Positions 1-9,011 of a stretch of DNA of 55,285 nucleotides are shown here, one piece after another. Source of the DNA: Candidatus Cryptobacteroides merdigallinarum (GTDB lineage: Bacteria; Bacteroidota; Bacteroidia; Bacteroidales; UBA932); assembly GCA_017694655.1 (NCBI GenBank), contig JADIMQ010000088.1, positions 1-55,285 on the forward strand. Direction: 5' to 3'. A program made the position numbers and the translations under genes. The stretch's first letter is position 1. Each line of letters starts with the position of its first letter. The notes beneath the pieces are model-generated. The model made no database searches, was not told where the DNA came from, and worked only from the letters and a program-made list of their open reading frames with translations.

Positions 1-160
1 GGGCCCCCAGCGAGGGGGCACATGGGGGTGGCGCCCCTTGAAAAGGGGCTGTCGCCACAGCGACTGGGGTTTAAGATAATTGGATTTCGAAGAAATCCTT
101 AACGACTGTTCGACGAATTCCTTAGTCCTGAGCAACATAAATTCGTCGAACTGACGTTAA
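1..160. repeat. Hairpin-chain element A, copy 1 (left end cut off by window edge)
   Basis: Near-identical to 12695-12849: same GCCCC(C)-AGCGA-(G)GGGGC, GTCGC-NACA-GCGAC, GGATTTC-GAA-GAAATCC hairpins and terminal TTAACG..GTTCGACGAATT..AATTCGTCGAAC..CGTTAA palindrome. Confidence 0.9.
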
Positions 161-202
161 ATTTGTACGTGAATAACCGCATAACGATAATAACACTGGA
201 AA

Positions 203-1336
203 ATGAGCACTGATTCTGCGGCACAGCAGCTTTCCCGTACCGGACGGGTCGTATTCATAGATTATCTGCGTTTCATCGCCTGTTTCATGGTAATCCTGGT
301 ACATTGCATAGAGCCTTTCTATCTCGGGGGAAGCGGTACATTCATCCGCAATGCCACGGACGCCGCCTGGGTCACTCTCCTGGATTCCGCGTTGAGGGCC
401 GCTGTCCCGCTCTTCGTCCTGGCGTCGAGCTATCTGCTCCTCCCGCTGAAGTATGACACGTCCACATTTTTCCGGAAACGTTTTGTACGGGTCTGCATCC
501 CTCTGCTTATATGGTCTGTCCTGTACGCCCTCTTCCCGTACTGGGGTTCGGCGGAAGGCTTCGACCGTGGAGCCAACCTGCAGCGGCTGCTCCTGAACTT
601 CAATCCGCATTCCGGCCACCTGTGGTTCCTGTATATGCTGCTCGGCCTTTACCTCATCATGCCTGCGCTTTCCCCGTGGCTCTCCAAGGTGTCCAGAAAA
701 GGGGAGGAAGCCTTCCTCTGGGTCTGGGGCTTCACGACCCTCATCCCGTTCCTGAGGCAGGCGGCCCTGTCCCTGACGGGCAGTCCTGAACTCTGGGGGG
801 AGGCGAGCTGGAATGAATACGGTGTCTTCCAGTATGTAAGCGGCTTCATAGGCTATATAGTCCTCGGCCATTATTTCCGTACCTATGTTCCGGACCTCTC
901 CTGGAAAAAGACCCTTCTTGCAGCCGTCCCAATGTGGCTTGCCGGCTATGCCGTTACGGCAGGGTGGTTCTGGCTGAAGATGCCCAAGGAGTTCCCTGTG
1001 GACGGGCCGGTGGATATCGCCGTATATCTGGAGACAAGCTGGCAGTTCTGCGCCACCGGAGTCGTCCTCACTTCCATAGCATATTTTATGGTGATACGCA
1101 AGATTGTCAGCGACGGGGCCTTTTACCGCCGTGTCATACTTCCGGTGTCGAAGGTCAGCTACGGGATGTACCTCATGCACATGTTCATCCTCGTCTTCTT
1201 CAACCAGCTCGTGGCGCAGTGGAATATGGCGACCCTGCCTCATATCCTGGTGACCGCCCTCCTGACGTTCACGGTCTGCGCTGTCGTCTCCAGGCTTCTC
1301 TCCTTCATCCCGGGGAGCAAATATGTCCTGGGCTGA
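203..1336 (+). CDS. Acyltransferase 3 family membrane protein
   Basis: 377 aa, multi-TM, N-terminal 'VFIDYLRFIACFMVILVHC' typical of acyltransferase 3 family. Confidence 0.85.
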   Translation: MSTDSAAQQLSRTGRVVFIDYLRFIACFMVILVHCIEPFYLGGSGTFIRNATDAAWVTLLDSALRAAVPLFVLASSYLLLPLKYDTSTFFRKRFVRVCIPLLIWSVLYALFPYWGSAEGFDRGANLQRLLLNFNPHSGHLWFLYMLLGLYLIMPALSPWLSKVSRKGEEAFLWVWGFTTLIPFLRQAALSLTGSPELWGEASWNEYGVFQYVSGFIGYIVLGHYFRTYVPDLSWKKTLLAAVPMWLAGYAVTAGWFWLKMPKEFPVDGPVDIAVYLETSWQFCATGVVLTSIAYFMVIRKIVSDGAFYRRVILPVSKVSYGMYLMHMFILVFFNQLVAQWNMATLPHILVTALLTFTVCAVVSRLLSFIPGSKYVLG

Positions 1337-1416
1337 CCCTGGAAGAGGCAGCTTCCGCGGACAAGCCCTGGAGGCATAGCAATATTTGGGGATTGACCTG
1401 AATGCTTCCGGCTCCT

Positions 1417-1424
1417 TACCTTTG
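1417..1424 (+). promoter_or_regulatory. Bacteroidota-type -7 box TACCTTTG upstream of TonB-dependent receptor
   Basis: TAnnTTTG match, TTG ~21 nt upstream, 18 nt before ATG at 1442. Confidence 0.55.
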
Positions 1425-1441
1425 CATCCTGCAAAAAAGGT

Positions 1442-4006
1442 ATGCAAATGAAGGTTTACACGCCACTATATAGATTTCTTCTACAAACCTGTATCCTTGC
1501 CGGCCTCCTGCCGGTCCCGGCCGCCGGGACCGCAGCACAGGAAAAGGCCACTGTCTCGGGCACGGTCTCGTGCCGGGCAGAGGACGGGAACATAAATTTC
1601 GCGACAGTATATTTCAAGGGAACCCACTTCGGGGCACAGACGGACGAGAATGGCTTCTGGAGCGTCACGGCCCCGGAGGGGAGCTATACGCTCGTGGTCT
1701 CGGCAGTCGGCTACAGGACAGTGGAAAAGCGCATAATGCTTTCGGCCGGAAGCGTCTCGGGACCGGACACCCTCCTTGTGGCGGGCTCTTCGCACAGGGG
1801 GAGGCGGAACCCCGGAGACAGCCTTTCCCGCGGGGATGCACGCCGTCACGGCCCTTACGGCGGACCGGAGGCCATGCCTGTCCGCAACGGCTCCTTCCTC
1901 ATGGTGGACCTTGTCCCTGACAGCGAATCCCTCGACGAGGCGGTAGTCACTGCCGCAGGAGGTGTCGGCCGGGTGAAGCGTTCCGCCTTCAACGCAGTGG
2001 CCGTGGATACAAAGCTGCTGCAGAATTCGGCCAGGAACCTCAGCGATGCCCTTACCAGGCTCCCTGGCATGAAGCTCCGGGAATCCGGCGGGGTGGGCTC
2101 CGACATGCAGCTGATGCTGGACGGCTTCAGCGGCAAGCACATAAAGGTATTCATAGACGGGGTGCCCCAGGAAGGGGTGGGCAGCTCCTTCAGCCTCAAC
2201 AACATACCGGTGAATTTCGCCGAACGTATCGAGGTCTACAAGGGTGTGGTCCCTGTCGGGTTCGGTACGGACGCTCTCGGAGGGGTCATAAACATAGTCA
2301 CGGACAAGTCCCGCAGGGGATGGTTCCTGGATGCTTCCTACTCCTACGGCTCGTTCAACACCCACCGTTCCCACATCAACTTCGGGCAGACCTTTTCCGG
2401 AGGGTTCATGTATGAGATAAATGTCTTCCAGAACTATTCGGACAACAGCTATTGGGTGGACACTCCTGTCGAGCACTTCAACGAGGACGGCACCACCGTG
2501 ACCGACGAGTCCGTGACCGAGCATGTCCGCCGCTTCAACGACACTTACCACAACGAGGCCATTATCGGCAAGATAGGTTTCGTGGACAAGAAGTTCGCGG
2601 ACAGGATGCTGCTGAACTTCACATATTCCCGCTTCTACAAGGAGATACAGACAGGTGTGCGCCAGGAGGTTGTCTTTGGGCGGAAGCACAGGCGCGGATG
2701 GTCCCTGATGCCTTCCTTTGAGTACAGCAAGCGCAACCTTTTCACAAAGGGCCTCGACGTAATGCTCACTGCCGGCTTCAACGACAATATAACAAGGAAT
2801 GTGGATACCTCCGCCTTCCGCTACAACTGGCTCGCCGAGACCCTGTACACCGGTTCTGCAGGGGAGCAGAGCTACCAGGACTCGGAGTTCCAGAACCTCA
2901 ACTGGAATGTCACCTTCAACGCAGAATACCGGCTGCACGAGGCCCATGTCTTCACCCTTAACCACCAGATGAGCCGTTTTTCCCGCAACAGCCGCAACGA
3001 TATAACTTCCTCCATATCGGACTATACCGACCCGAAGAGGAACACCAAGAACATCACCGGCCTGTCCTACCGGCTCTCCGTCTCCCCGAAATGGAACCTG
3101 TCGGTCTTCGGGAAATATTACAACCAGTATTATTCCGGCCCGGTCTCGACCTCCTCTGACGGCCTCGGCAACTATGTCTACACCTCTACCGATGTCAGCT
3201 CCTTCGGCTACGGTGCGGCAGGCACCTGGTTCATAATCAGGGATTTGCAGGCGAAGGTTTCCTACGAGAGGGCATACAGGCTCCCTACCATCGACGAGCT
3301 TTTCGGTGACGAGGACCTCGAGATGGGCTCCATTGACCTCCGCCCGGAGAACAGCGACAATTTCAACCTCAACATAAACTACGGGGTGCGGCTGGGACGT
3401 CACCGTCTGTATGCCGAAGGCAGCCTCATCTACAGGAACACCAAGGACTACATCATGCGCCGTACCGACACACAGAACGGGGGCAAGAGATACGCGTCGT
3501 ACGAGAATCACGGCAGGGTGGTGACCAGGGGCTTCAATGTCTCCCTGCGTTACAGCTGGTCGCACTGGATAAGTGTGGGAGGCACCTTCAGCAACCTGGA
3601 TGTCCGGAACCGGGAACGTTACGTGGCCGGAGGCACCAGTCAGGAGAGTGCCACATACGGGGTCCGCATCCCCAACCAGCCCTATCTCTTTTCCAACGCC
3701 GACGCCACTTTCACCTGGAGGGACTGCATCTGGAAGGGGAACGACCTTTCTCTGACTTACGATAATTCATACGTCCACAGTTTCCCCCTCTACTGGGAAA
3801 ACATAGGGAGCGCGTCGACCAAAAGGCAGGTGCCGGAACAGTTCTCCCACAACCTGTCCCTGACCTATACCCTGAAGGAAGGGATGTTCAGCATCTCGTT
3901 CGAATGCAGGAACCTCACTGACGCCAGGCTGTACGACAACTTCAGCCTGCAGAAGGCCGGCCGCGCATTCTACGGTAAATTGAGAGTATATTTAAAATCC
4001 AGATAA
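1442..4006 (+). CDS. TonB-dependent receptor with N-terminal carboxypeptidase-like regulatory domain
   Basis: 854 aa; CarboxypepD_reg-like N-terminus, plug 'ARNLSDALTRLPGMKLRESGGVGS', 'ERIEVYKGVVPVGFGTDALGGVINIVT'. Confidence 0.93.
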   Translation: MQMKVYTPLYRFLLQTCILAGLLPVPAAGTAAQEKATVSGTVSCRAEDGNINFATVYFKGTHFGAQTDENGFWSVTAPEGSYTLVVSAVGYRTVEKRIMLSAGSVSGPDTLLVAGSSHRGRRNPGDSLSRGDARRHGPYGGPEAMPVRNGSFLMVDLVPDSESLDEAVVTAAGGVGRVKRSAFNAVAVDTKLLQNSARNLSDALTRLPGMKLRESGGVGSDMQLMLDGFSGKHIKVFIDGVPQEGVGSSFSLNNIPVNFAERIEVYKGVVPVGFGTDALGGVINIVTDKSRRGWFLDASYSYGSFNTHRSHINFGQTFSGGFMYEINVFQNYSDNSYWVDTPVEHFNEDGTTVTDESVTEHVRRFNDTYHNEAIIGKIGFVDKKFADRMLLNFTYSRFYKEIQTGVRQEVVFGRKHRRGWSLMPSFEYSKRNLFTKGLDVMLTAGFNDNITRNVDTSAFRYNWLAETLYTGSAGEQSYQDSEFQNLNWNVTFNAEYRLHEAHVFTLNHQMSRFSRNSRNDITSSISDYTDPKRNTKNITGLSYRLSVSPKWNLSVFGKYYNQYYSGPVSTSSDGLGNYVYTSTDVSSFGYGAAGTWFIIRDLQAKVSYERAYRLPTIDELFGDEDLEMGSIDLRPENSDNFNLNINYGVRLGRHRLYAEGSLIYRNTKDYIMRRTDTQNGGKRYASYENHGRVVTRGFNVSLRYSWSHWISVGGTFSNLDVRNRERYVAGGTSQESATYGVRIPNQPYLFSNADATFTWRDCIWKGNDLSLTYDNSYVHSFPLYWENIGSASTKRQVPEQFSHNLSLTYTLKEGMFSISFECRNLTDARLYDNFSLQKAGRAFYGKLRVYLKSR

Positions 4007-4007
4007 C

Positions 4008-5390
4008 ATGAAGAATACAACATTTCTTGCAGCGGCTCTCTGCGCCGCGGCCTGCCTTTCCACGGCATGCGAAGACAACCACGGCCCGGACACGTCCGGG
4101 GCCTCCGGGAGCGGGAACTATGTCATATCGGCGTCGGTCGACGATGTGAACTCCCTGCTCCAGTCGGAAACCCTCGATTCCGGGGAACTTACCACCGTGA
4201 ACACCGGCCTTGAGACAGATGCCGGCACCGCCTGGGTCTTCTACGGCGACAAGTACCTCTACCGGCTCCAGTACAACGACGGGAATGCAGGTGTCACCAC
4301 CTCGTTCATAATGAACTCCTCCGGTTCGCTGGAGCAGAGGTCGAAGACATACAGTATTTCCAGGTTCACCACTTACGGCCCGGTGGGCAGCAATATCGTC
4401 ACTGTCTCGGCAGGGGATATGTCTGTCACGGATGCGGACAACAATCCGGCGCAGGGTCTTCTCTTCAATTACCTCAACGTCTCGGAGCAGACCAACAGGA
4501 CAGAATCCATCCCCTGCGAGAACTACCTCGGCAACGGCGAATATGTCACCTTCTCCGGTTTCCTCGAGACAGGAGGGAAAATCTATACCTCCGTGGTCCC
4601 TATGGGCATGAGCAAATACGGCGTGGCCTATGACGGCGGGAGCCTGGTAAGGTATCCTGACATGGTGGCCCGGGAGTCCGGCGGACAGGGTTCCGGCTCC
4701 TATGACGCCGGGGAAATACCTACCACCCAGTTCCCTGACTCGGCATACGTGGCAATATTCAATGACGACACCTTTACGGACCCGGTAATCCTGCGGACAG
4801 ACAAGATAGGTTTCGCTTCAGGCCGCAGCCGCTCCCAGTATTACCAGACAGTCTGGGCTGATGACAGCGGAGACATCTATGTCTTCTCCCCGGGCTACGG
4901 CAGGAACCATTCCACCCCTTACAGCATAAAGGGGCAGCTGCCTTCCGGCGTGGTGCGGATAAAGTCCGGCGCAGAGGAGTTCGACTCTGCCTACTACTAT
5001 AACATAGAACAGCTTTCCGGAGGATACGCCATGTTCAGGTGCTGGCACATTACCGGAGACTATTTCCTCCTTCAGATGTACACCGGAGGCACCGAGGCAC
5101 AGAATGCCATAGGCGGTATAGGGGGCGGTACCAATGCCGTGGCTGTGTTCAGGGGCTCCACAGGGGAATTCCGGTATGTGACGGAAGGCCTTCCCGCCAG
5201 GGACAACATCTCTTCCATAGGGAGCACCTCGTACTGCGAGAACGGCGATATCTACATCTCCATAGTTACCAATGACGGGTCCAACCCGGCCATCTACAGG
5301 ATTGATCCGGAAACTGCGGTTGCCTCAAAGGGGATTTCAGTATTCTGCGATGCTGTAAGCGCGGTCGGAAAGCTCGTCCCGGCAATATGA
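4008..5390 (+). CDS. DUF4374-like lipoprotein
   Basis: Lipobox 'LSTACED'; TBDT-DUF4374-PepSY gene order typical of Bacteroidota. Confidence 0.75.
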   Translation: MKNTTFLAAALCAAACLSTACEDNHGPDTSGASGSGNYVISASVDDVNSLLQSETLDSGELTTVNTGLETDAGTAWVFYGDKYLYRLQYNDGNAGVTTSFIMNSSGSLEQRSKTYSISRFTTYGPVGSNIVTVSAGDMSVTDADNNPAQGLLFNYLNVSEQTNRTESIPCENYLGNGEYVTFSGFLETGGKIYTSVVPMGMSKYGVAYDGGSLVRYPDMVARESGGQGSGSYDAGEIPTTQFPDSAYVAIFNDDTFTDPVILRTDKIGFASGRSRSQYYQTVWADDSGDIYVFSPGYGRNHSTPYSIKGQLPSGVVRIKSGAEEFDSAYYYNIEQLSGGYAMFRCWHITGDYFLLQMYTGGTEAQNAIGGIGGGTNAVAVFRGSTGEFRYVTEGLPARDNISSIGSTSYCENGDIYISIVTNDGSNPAIYRIDPETAVASKGISVFCDAVSAVGKLVPAI

Positions 5391-6526
5391 TGAGAAAGGT
5401 ATTTTCTATTGTCCATCTGTGGTTGTCAGTCCCTTTCGGGCTGATAATCACTTTGGTATGTTTTTCCGGTGCCATGCTTGTCTTCGAGAAGGAACTGACG
5501 GAGCTGACGCACCGGGACTTCTATTTTACCGATGTCCCGGAAGGGACCGGGCCCTTGCCTGCTGACAGCGTGGCGGCCATTGTGGCTGCGGCCCTCCCCG
5601 AAGGCGTGGAGGTGACCGGTGTAAGCATCTTCCCCGACCCGGAGCGCACCTGGAAGGTAAGCCTTTCCGAGCCGCGCCGGGCCTCTGTCCATGTCGACCA
5701 GTTTACCGGGGAGATCCTGGGCCGGGAAGAAAGGGGGGCTTTCTTCACCTTCATGTTCAGGATGCACCGCTGGCTCCTTGACAGCATGAAGCCGGGCGAG
5801 ACTGTCTTCTGGGGCAAGATAATCGTAGGGACGTCTACCCTTATGTTCGTGCCGGTCCTGCTTTCCGGACTCGTGATGTGGTGGCCGCGTACGGCCAGGG
5901 CCCTGAAATCCAGGCTGAAGATATCCGTGAGGAAGGGCTGGACCCGCTTCTGGCACGACCTGCACGTGGCAGGAGGCCTGTATGCCTGCATCTTCCTGCT
6001 TGCAATGGCACTGACAGGGCTGACATGGTCCTTCAAGTGGTACAGGACCGGTTTCTACAAGGTCTTCGGGGCCGGGGCTCCCGCCGCCGGCGGGCATTCC
6101 CTGCGGCAGTCTTCCCCTGCACATTCAGGAGATTCCACACTGCCTGCCGCAGTCTGGCAGAAGGTATATGAACGGCTTGCATCAGAAAACCCGGACTATG
6201 CCAGGATAACGGTCTCTGACGGAGAAGCTTCCGTCCAGCATTCCGGTCCGGGCAACAGCCGGGCTTCCGACACATACCGTTTCAACAGGGAGGACGGTTC
6301 CATAACCTCCGTTTCCCTGTACCGGGATGCCTCCTCCTCCGCGAAACTCCGTGGATGGATATACTCTGTACATACCGGCTCCTGGGGCGGCCTCGTAACT
6401 CGTGTCCTTTCCTTCCTTGCCGCCCTCACAGGAGCCTTCCTGCCGCTGACGGGTTACTGGCTGTGGCTGCGCAGAATCCTGCGCAGGCGTCAGGGGCCTG
6501 TCAGAAGTCTTTCAGGAACGGCTTGA
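5387..6526 (+). CDS. PepSY-associated TM helix protein
   Basis: 'FSIVHLWLSVPFGLIITLVCFSGAMLVFEKEL', 'MFRMHRWLLD', four TM segments. Confidence 0.88.
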   Translation: MMRKVFSIVHLWLSVPFGLIITLVCFSGAMLVFEKELTELTHRDFYFTDVPEGTGPLPADSVAAIVAAALPEGVEVTGVSIFPDPERTWKVSLSEPRRASVHVDQFTGEILGREERGAFFTFMFRMHRWLLDSMKPGETVFWGKIIVGTSTLMFVPVLLSGLVMWWPRTARALKSRLKISVRKGWTRFWHDLHVAGGLYACIFLLAMALTGLTWSFKWYRTGFYKVFGAGAPAAGGHSLRQSSPAHSGDSTLPAAVWQKVYERLASENPDYARITVSDGEASVQHSGPGNSRASDTYRFNREDGSITSVSLYRDASSSAKLRGWIYSVHTGSWGGLVTRVLSFLAALTGAFLPLTGYWLWLRRILRRRQGPVRSLSGTA

Positions 6527-7745
6527 CTACCCCGAACAGGAGATAGGCCACTCCGAGTGTGACGATAATGTTGAAGGTCTGGGCCAGCAGGAATACCCCG
6601 AGCGGCTTCCTGTTTTCCTTCCCGAAGATTTCCTTGAACCTCGTCTCAAGCCCTATGCACACGAAGGCAATGCTGAACAGTGTGTTCTGGAAGCCTTTCG
6701 TCACCTTTCCCACGGCTTTTGCCGCTTCAGGTTCGAAGCAGAAGCTGAACACCAGCGAGGCAAGCACGAACCCGACCACGAACTTCGGGAACCTGTCCCA
6801 TATGACCGAGGCCGACGGCTTCTCGCTGTGGTTCTTGCCCTGGTAGGACCACATTATCGAGATTATGAAGGCTGCTATCCCGAGCAGCACGTTCTGGGAC
6901 GACTTCACTATGATTGCGGTGTTCGCGGCTTCTTCCCCGACAAGGGCTCCCGAGGCCGCCACCGCACCTGTGGTGTCTATTGTCCCTCCGAGCCAGGCCC
7001 CAGTCACGTCCTGCGGCAGGTTCATCAGGTCCGCGAGCCACGGCAGGAGATACATCATCGGGATTGCGATTATCAGTACCAGGGAGACCACGTACGAAAG
7101 TTTCTTCTTGTCCCCGTTTATGACCCCTGATGTCGCTATCGCGGCCGATACCCCGCAGATGGAGACGGCGCTCGCCAGCATTGTGTTCATCTCCGGGTCC
7201 ACCTTCATCTTCTTTCCTGTCCAGAAGGCCATGTACCACACCGTGAACACTACTATGAGCGACTGGGCCAGGCCATAGGCCCCGGATTTCAGGACTTCCC
7301 CGAAAAGGATGGTCGACCCGAGGCAGATTATACCTATCTTTATATAGAACTCGCTCTGTACCGCGGACTTGAGCCACTCCGGGAGCTTGAAGCAGTTGCT
7401 GAGCAGAAGTCCGAGTATCACGGCGAAGAACACCGGCTCGAACCCGTATTCCTTTACCACAGGTATGGATGCTATCAGCTGCGAGGCGAGCGTGAGCGCG
7501 AAGATCACGAGCAGCGAGGGAAGTATCCATTTCAGGGGCTTCCCGAGTGCCGCGGAGGTGACATAAGTGAGAATCAGTACAAAAAGGAACATATAGCCTG
7601 CGGACAGCCAGTCCGACAGGGTGGTGAGCGACTGCGGCATTGCCGGCATCGAGTCCGGGAAGACAGCTGCAAGAGCCAGGATCACCGCCCCGGCGAACAC
7701 TATTATCCAGTCTTCCGATGTAAATTGTTTAAGCCATTTTTTCAT
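6501..7745 (-). CDS. YeiH family putative sulfate exporter (UPF0324)
   Basis: 414 aa; 'ICGVSAAIATSGVI', 'GAWLGGTIDTTGAVAASGALVGE'. Confidence 0.88.
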   Translation of the reverse strand: MKKWLKQFTSEDWIIVFAGAVILALAAVFPDSMPAMPQSLTTLSDWLSAGYMFLFVLILTYVTSAALGKPLKWILPSLLVIFALTLASQLIASIPVVKEYGFEPVFFAVILGLLLSNCFKLPEWLKSAVQSEFYIKIGIICLGSTILFGEVLKSGAYGLAQSLIVVFTVWYMAFWTGKKMKVDPEMNTMLASAVSICGVSAAIATSGVINGDKKKLSYVVSLVLIIAIPMMYLLPWLADLMNLPQDVTGAWLGGTIDTTGAVAASGALVGEEAANTAIIVKSSQNVLLGIAAFIISIMWSYQGKNHSEKPSASVIWDRFPKFVVGFVLASLVFSFCFEPEAAKAVGKVTKGFQNTLFSIAFVCIGLETRFKEIFGKENRKPLGVFLLAQTFNIIVTLGVAYLLFGVVKPFLKDF

Positions 7746-7768
7746 ATCTGAAATTTCTTTGGAAGCGG

Positions 7769-7776
7769 CAAAGATA
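7769..7776 (-). promoter_or_regulatory. -7 box TATCTTTG for yeiH-like gene
   Basis: CAAAGATA on + strand, upstream of 7745. Confidence 0.5.
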
Positions 7777-7960
7777 ATAGAATCTGTTTAAAATTTTTCA
7801 AAATTGATTGTCCCGGGGAGAGTTTTGCCTTTTGTACACAAGAATCCCCGGTTTGTCTTGTTTAATTGTAAGCCCCGCACAATCTGCATACTTTTGGTCC
7901 TGTAACGACATCCTGAACAGTTTTTGCGAGGACAGTGTTCCATTTTCAAAAAAAATTTCA

Positions 7961-7968
7961 TAGCTTTG
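7961..7968 (+). promoter_or_regulatory. -7 box TAGCTTTG for his leader/operon
   Basis: TAnnTTTG match 18 nt before leader-peptide ATG. Confidence 0.55.
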
Positions 7969-7985
7969 TAGGGAACGATACAAAC

Positions 7986-8042
7986 ATGACAGCAGCCCTT
8001 TCATACAGCATCCGCCACCACCATCATATAGGCAGTATATGA
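7986..8042 (+). CDS. hisL: Histidine operon leader peptide MTAALSYSIRHHHHIGSI
   Basis: 18-codon ORF with four consecutive His codons (8016-8027: CAC CAC CAT CAT), between a -7 box and an intrinsic terminator, upstream of hisG. Confidence 0.85.
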   Translation: MTAALSYSIRHHHHIGSI

Positions 8043-8082
8043 CGGCAGTCCGGATCTTGTATGAGGGATACAGATAATTTTG

Positions 8083-8113
8083 GAGCTTGCCGTGCCTGCG
8101 GCAGGCTCTTTTT
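8083..8113 (+). terminator. Attenuator terminator of the his operon
   Basis: GAGCTTGCCG (8083-8092) / CGGCAGGCTC (8099-8108), 10-bp stem with one G-U, loop TGCCTG, followed by TTTTT. Confidence 0.85.
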
Positions 8114-8159
8114 CGTCTGGCTGGCTACCTGAAATTTTTTTACTGTAAAACGGACTTTT

Positions 8160-9011
8160 ATGTTGAGAATCGCCCTGCAGTCCAAAGGAAGACTGAATGA
8201 AAAGAGCGTGGAACTTCTGCGCGAAGCCGGCATCAGCATCGGGGAAAACAACCGGCGCCTCCTTTCCCGTTCCCCCAATTTCCCTGTCGAGGTACTCTAC
8301 CTCAGGGACGACGACATTCCCCAGACCGTGTCCTGCGGCATCGCGGACCTCGGTATCGTCGGGCTCAACGAGGTGGAGGAGAGAGGCCATCCTGTGGATA
8401 TACTCCAGCATCTCGGGTTCGGGAAGTGCAGGCTCTCCCTCGCAATCCCGGCCTATATCGGATACACCGGTCCTGGCTTTTTCGAGGGACGGAAGGTCGC
8501 CACGTCCTATCCACGCATCCTGAAGGCATATTTCGAGGAAAAGAATATAAGGTGCGAGATACGTGAGATTGCCGGCAGCGTGGAGATTTCCCCATCCATA
8601 GGCCTGGCCGACGGCATTTTCGACATTGTGAGCAGCGGGGGGACCCTTGTCCAGAACGGGCTTGCGGAGGTGGAGAAGGTGATGGATTCCGATGCCGTCC
8701 TCATAGGTACTCCGGGCCTTGACGGGGAGAAGATGCAGACCGTCCGTACCCTGATGTCGCGCTTTACCTCCGTGCTTCGGAGCCGAGGCAAGAAATACAT
8801 GCTTGTGAATGTGCCTAATGACAGGATAGACGAGGCCCTGGAGATAATCCCGTCCATGAAGAGCCCCACCCTTCTCCCGCTTGCCGACAAGGGCTGGAGC
8901 GCCATCCATGCCGTCATCGATGAGTCCGAGGTCTGGGACATGGCGGACCGCCTGAAGGCCATAGGCGCAGAAGACATACTTGTTCTCTCAATGGAAAAAC
9001 TCATAATATGA
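8160..9011 (+). CDS. hisG: ATP phosphoribosyltransferase (long form)
   Basis: 283 aa; 'MLRIALQSKGRLNEKSVELL', 'GLADGIFDIVSSGGTLVQNGL'. Confidence 0.97.
   Translation: MLRIALQSKGRLNEKSVELLREAGISIGENNRRLLSRSPNFPVEVLYLRDDDIPQTVSCGIADLGIVGLNEVEERGHPVDILQHLGFGKCRLSLAIPAYIGYTGPGFFEGRKVATSYPRILKAYFEEKNIRCEIREIAGSVEISPSIGLADGIFDIVSSGGTLVQNGLAEVEKVMDSDAVLIGTPGLDGEKMQTVRTLMSRFTSVLRSRGKKYMLVNVPNDRIDEALEIIPSMKSPTLLPLADKGWSAIHAVIDESEVWDMADRLKAIGAEDILVLSMEKLII

Noticed and set aside
122-1447. 441-aa minus-strand ORF
   Set aside because: Fully antisense to the acyltransferase; low-complexity Glu/Arg/His-rich composition typical of antisense frames in GC-rich genes.
1481-3565. 694-aa minus-strand ORF
   Set aside because: Antisense shadow of the TonB-dependent receptor; no recognisable motif.
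8001-8909. 302-aa minus-strand ORF reaching into the his leader
   Set aside because: Antisense to hisG and the attenuator; no motif support.
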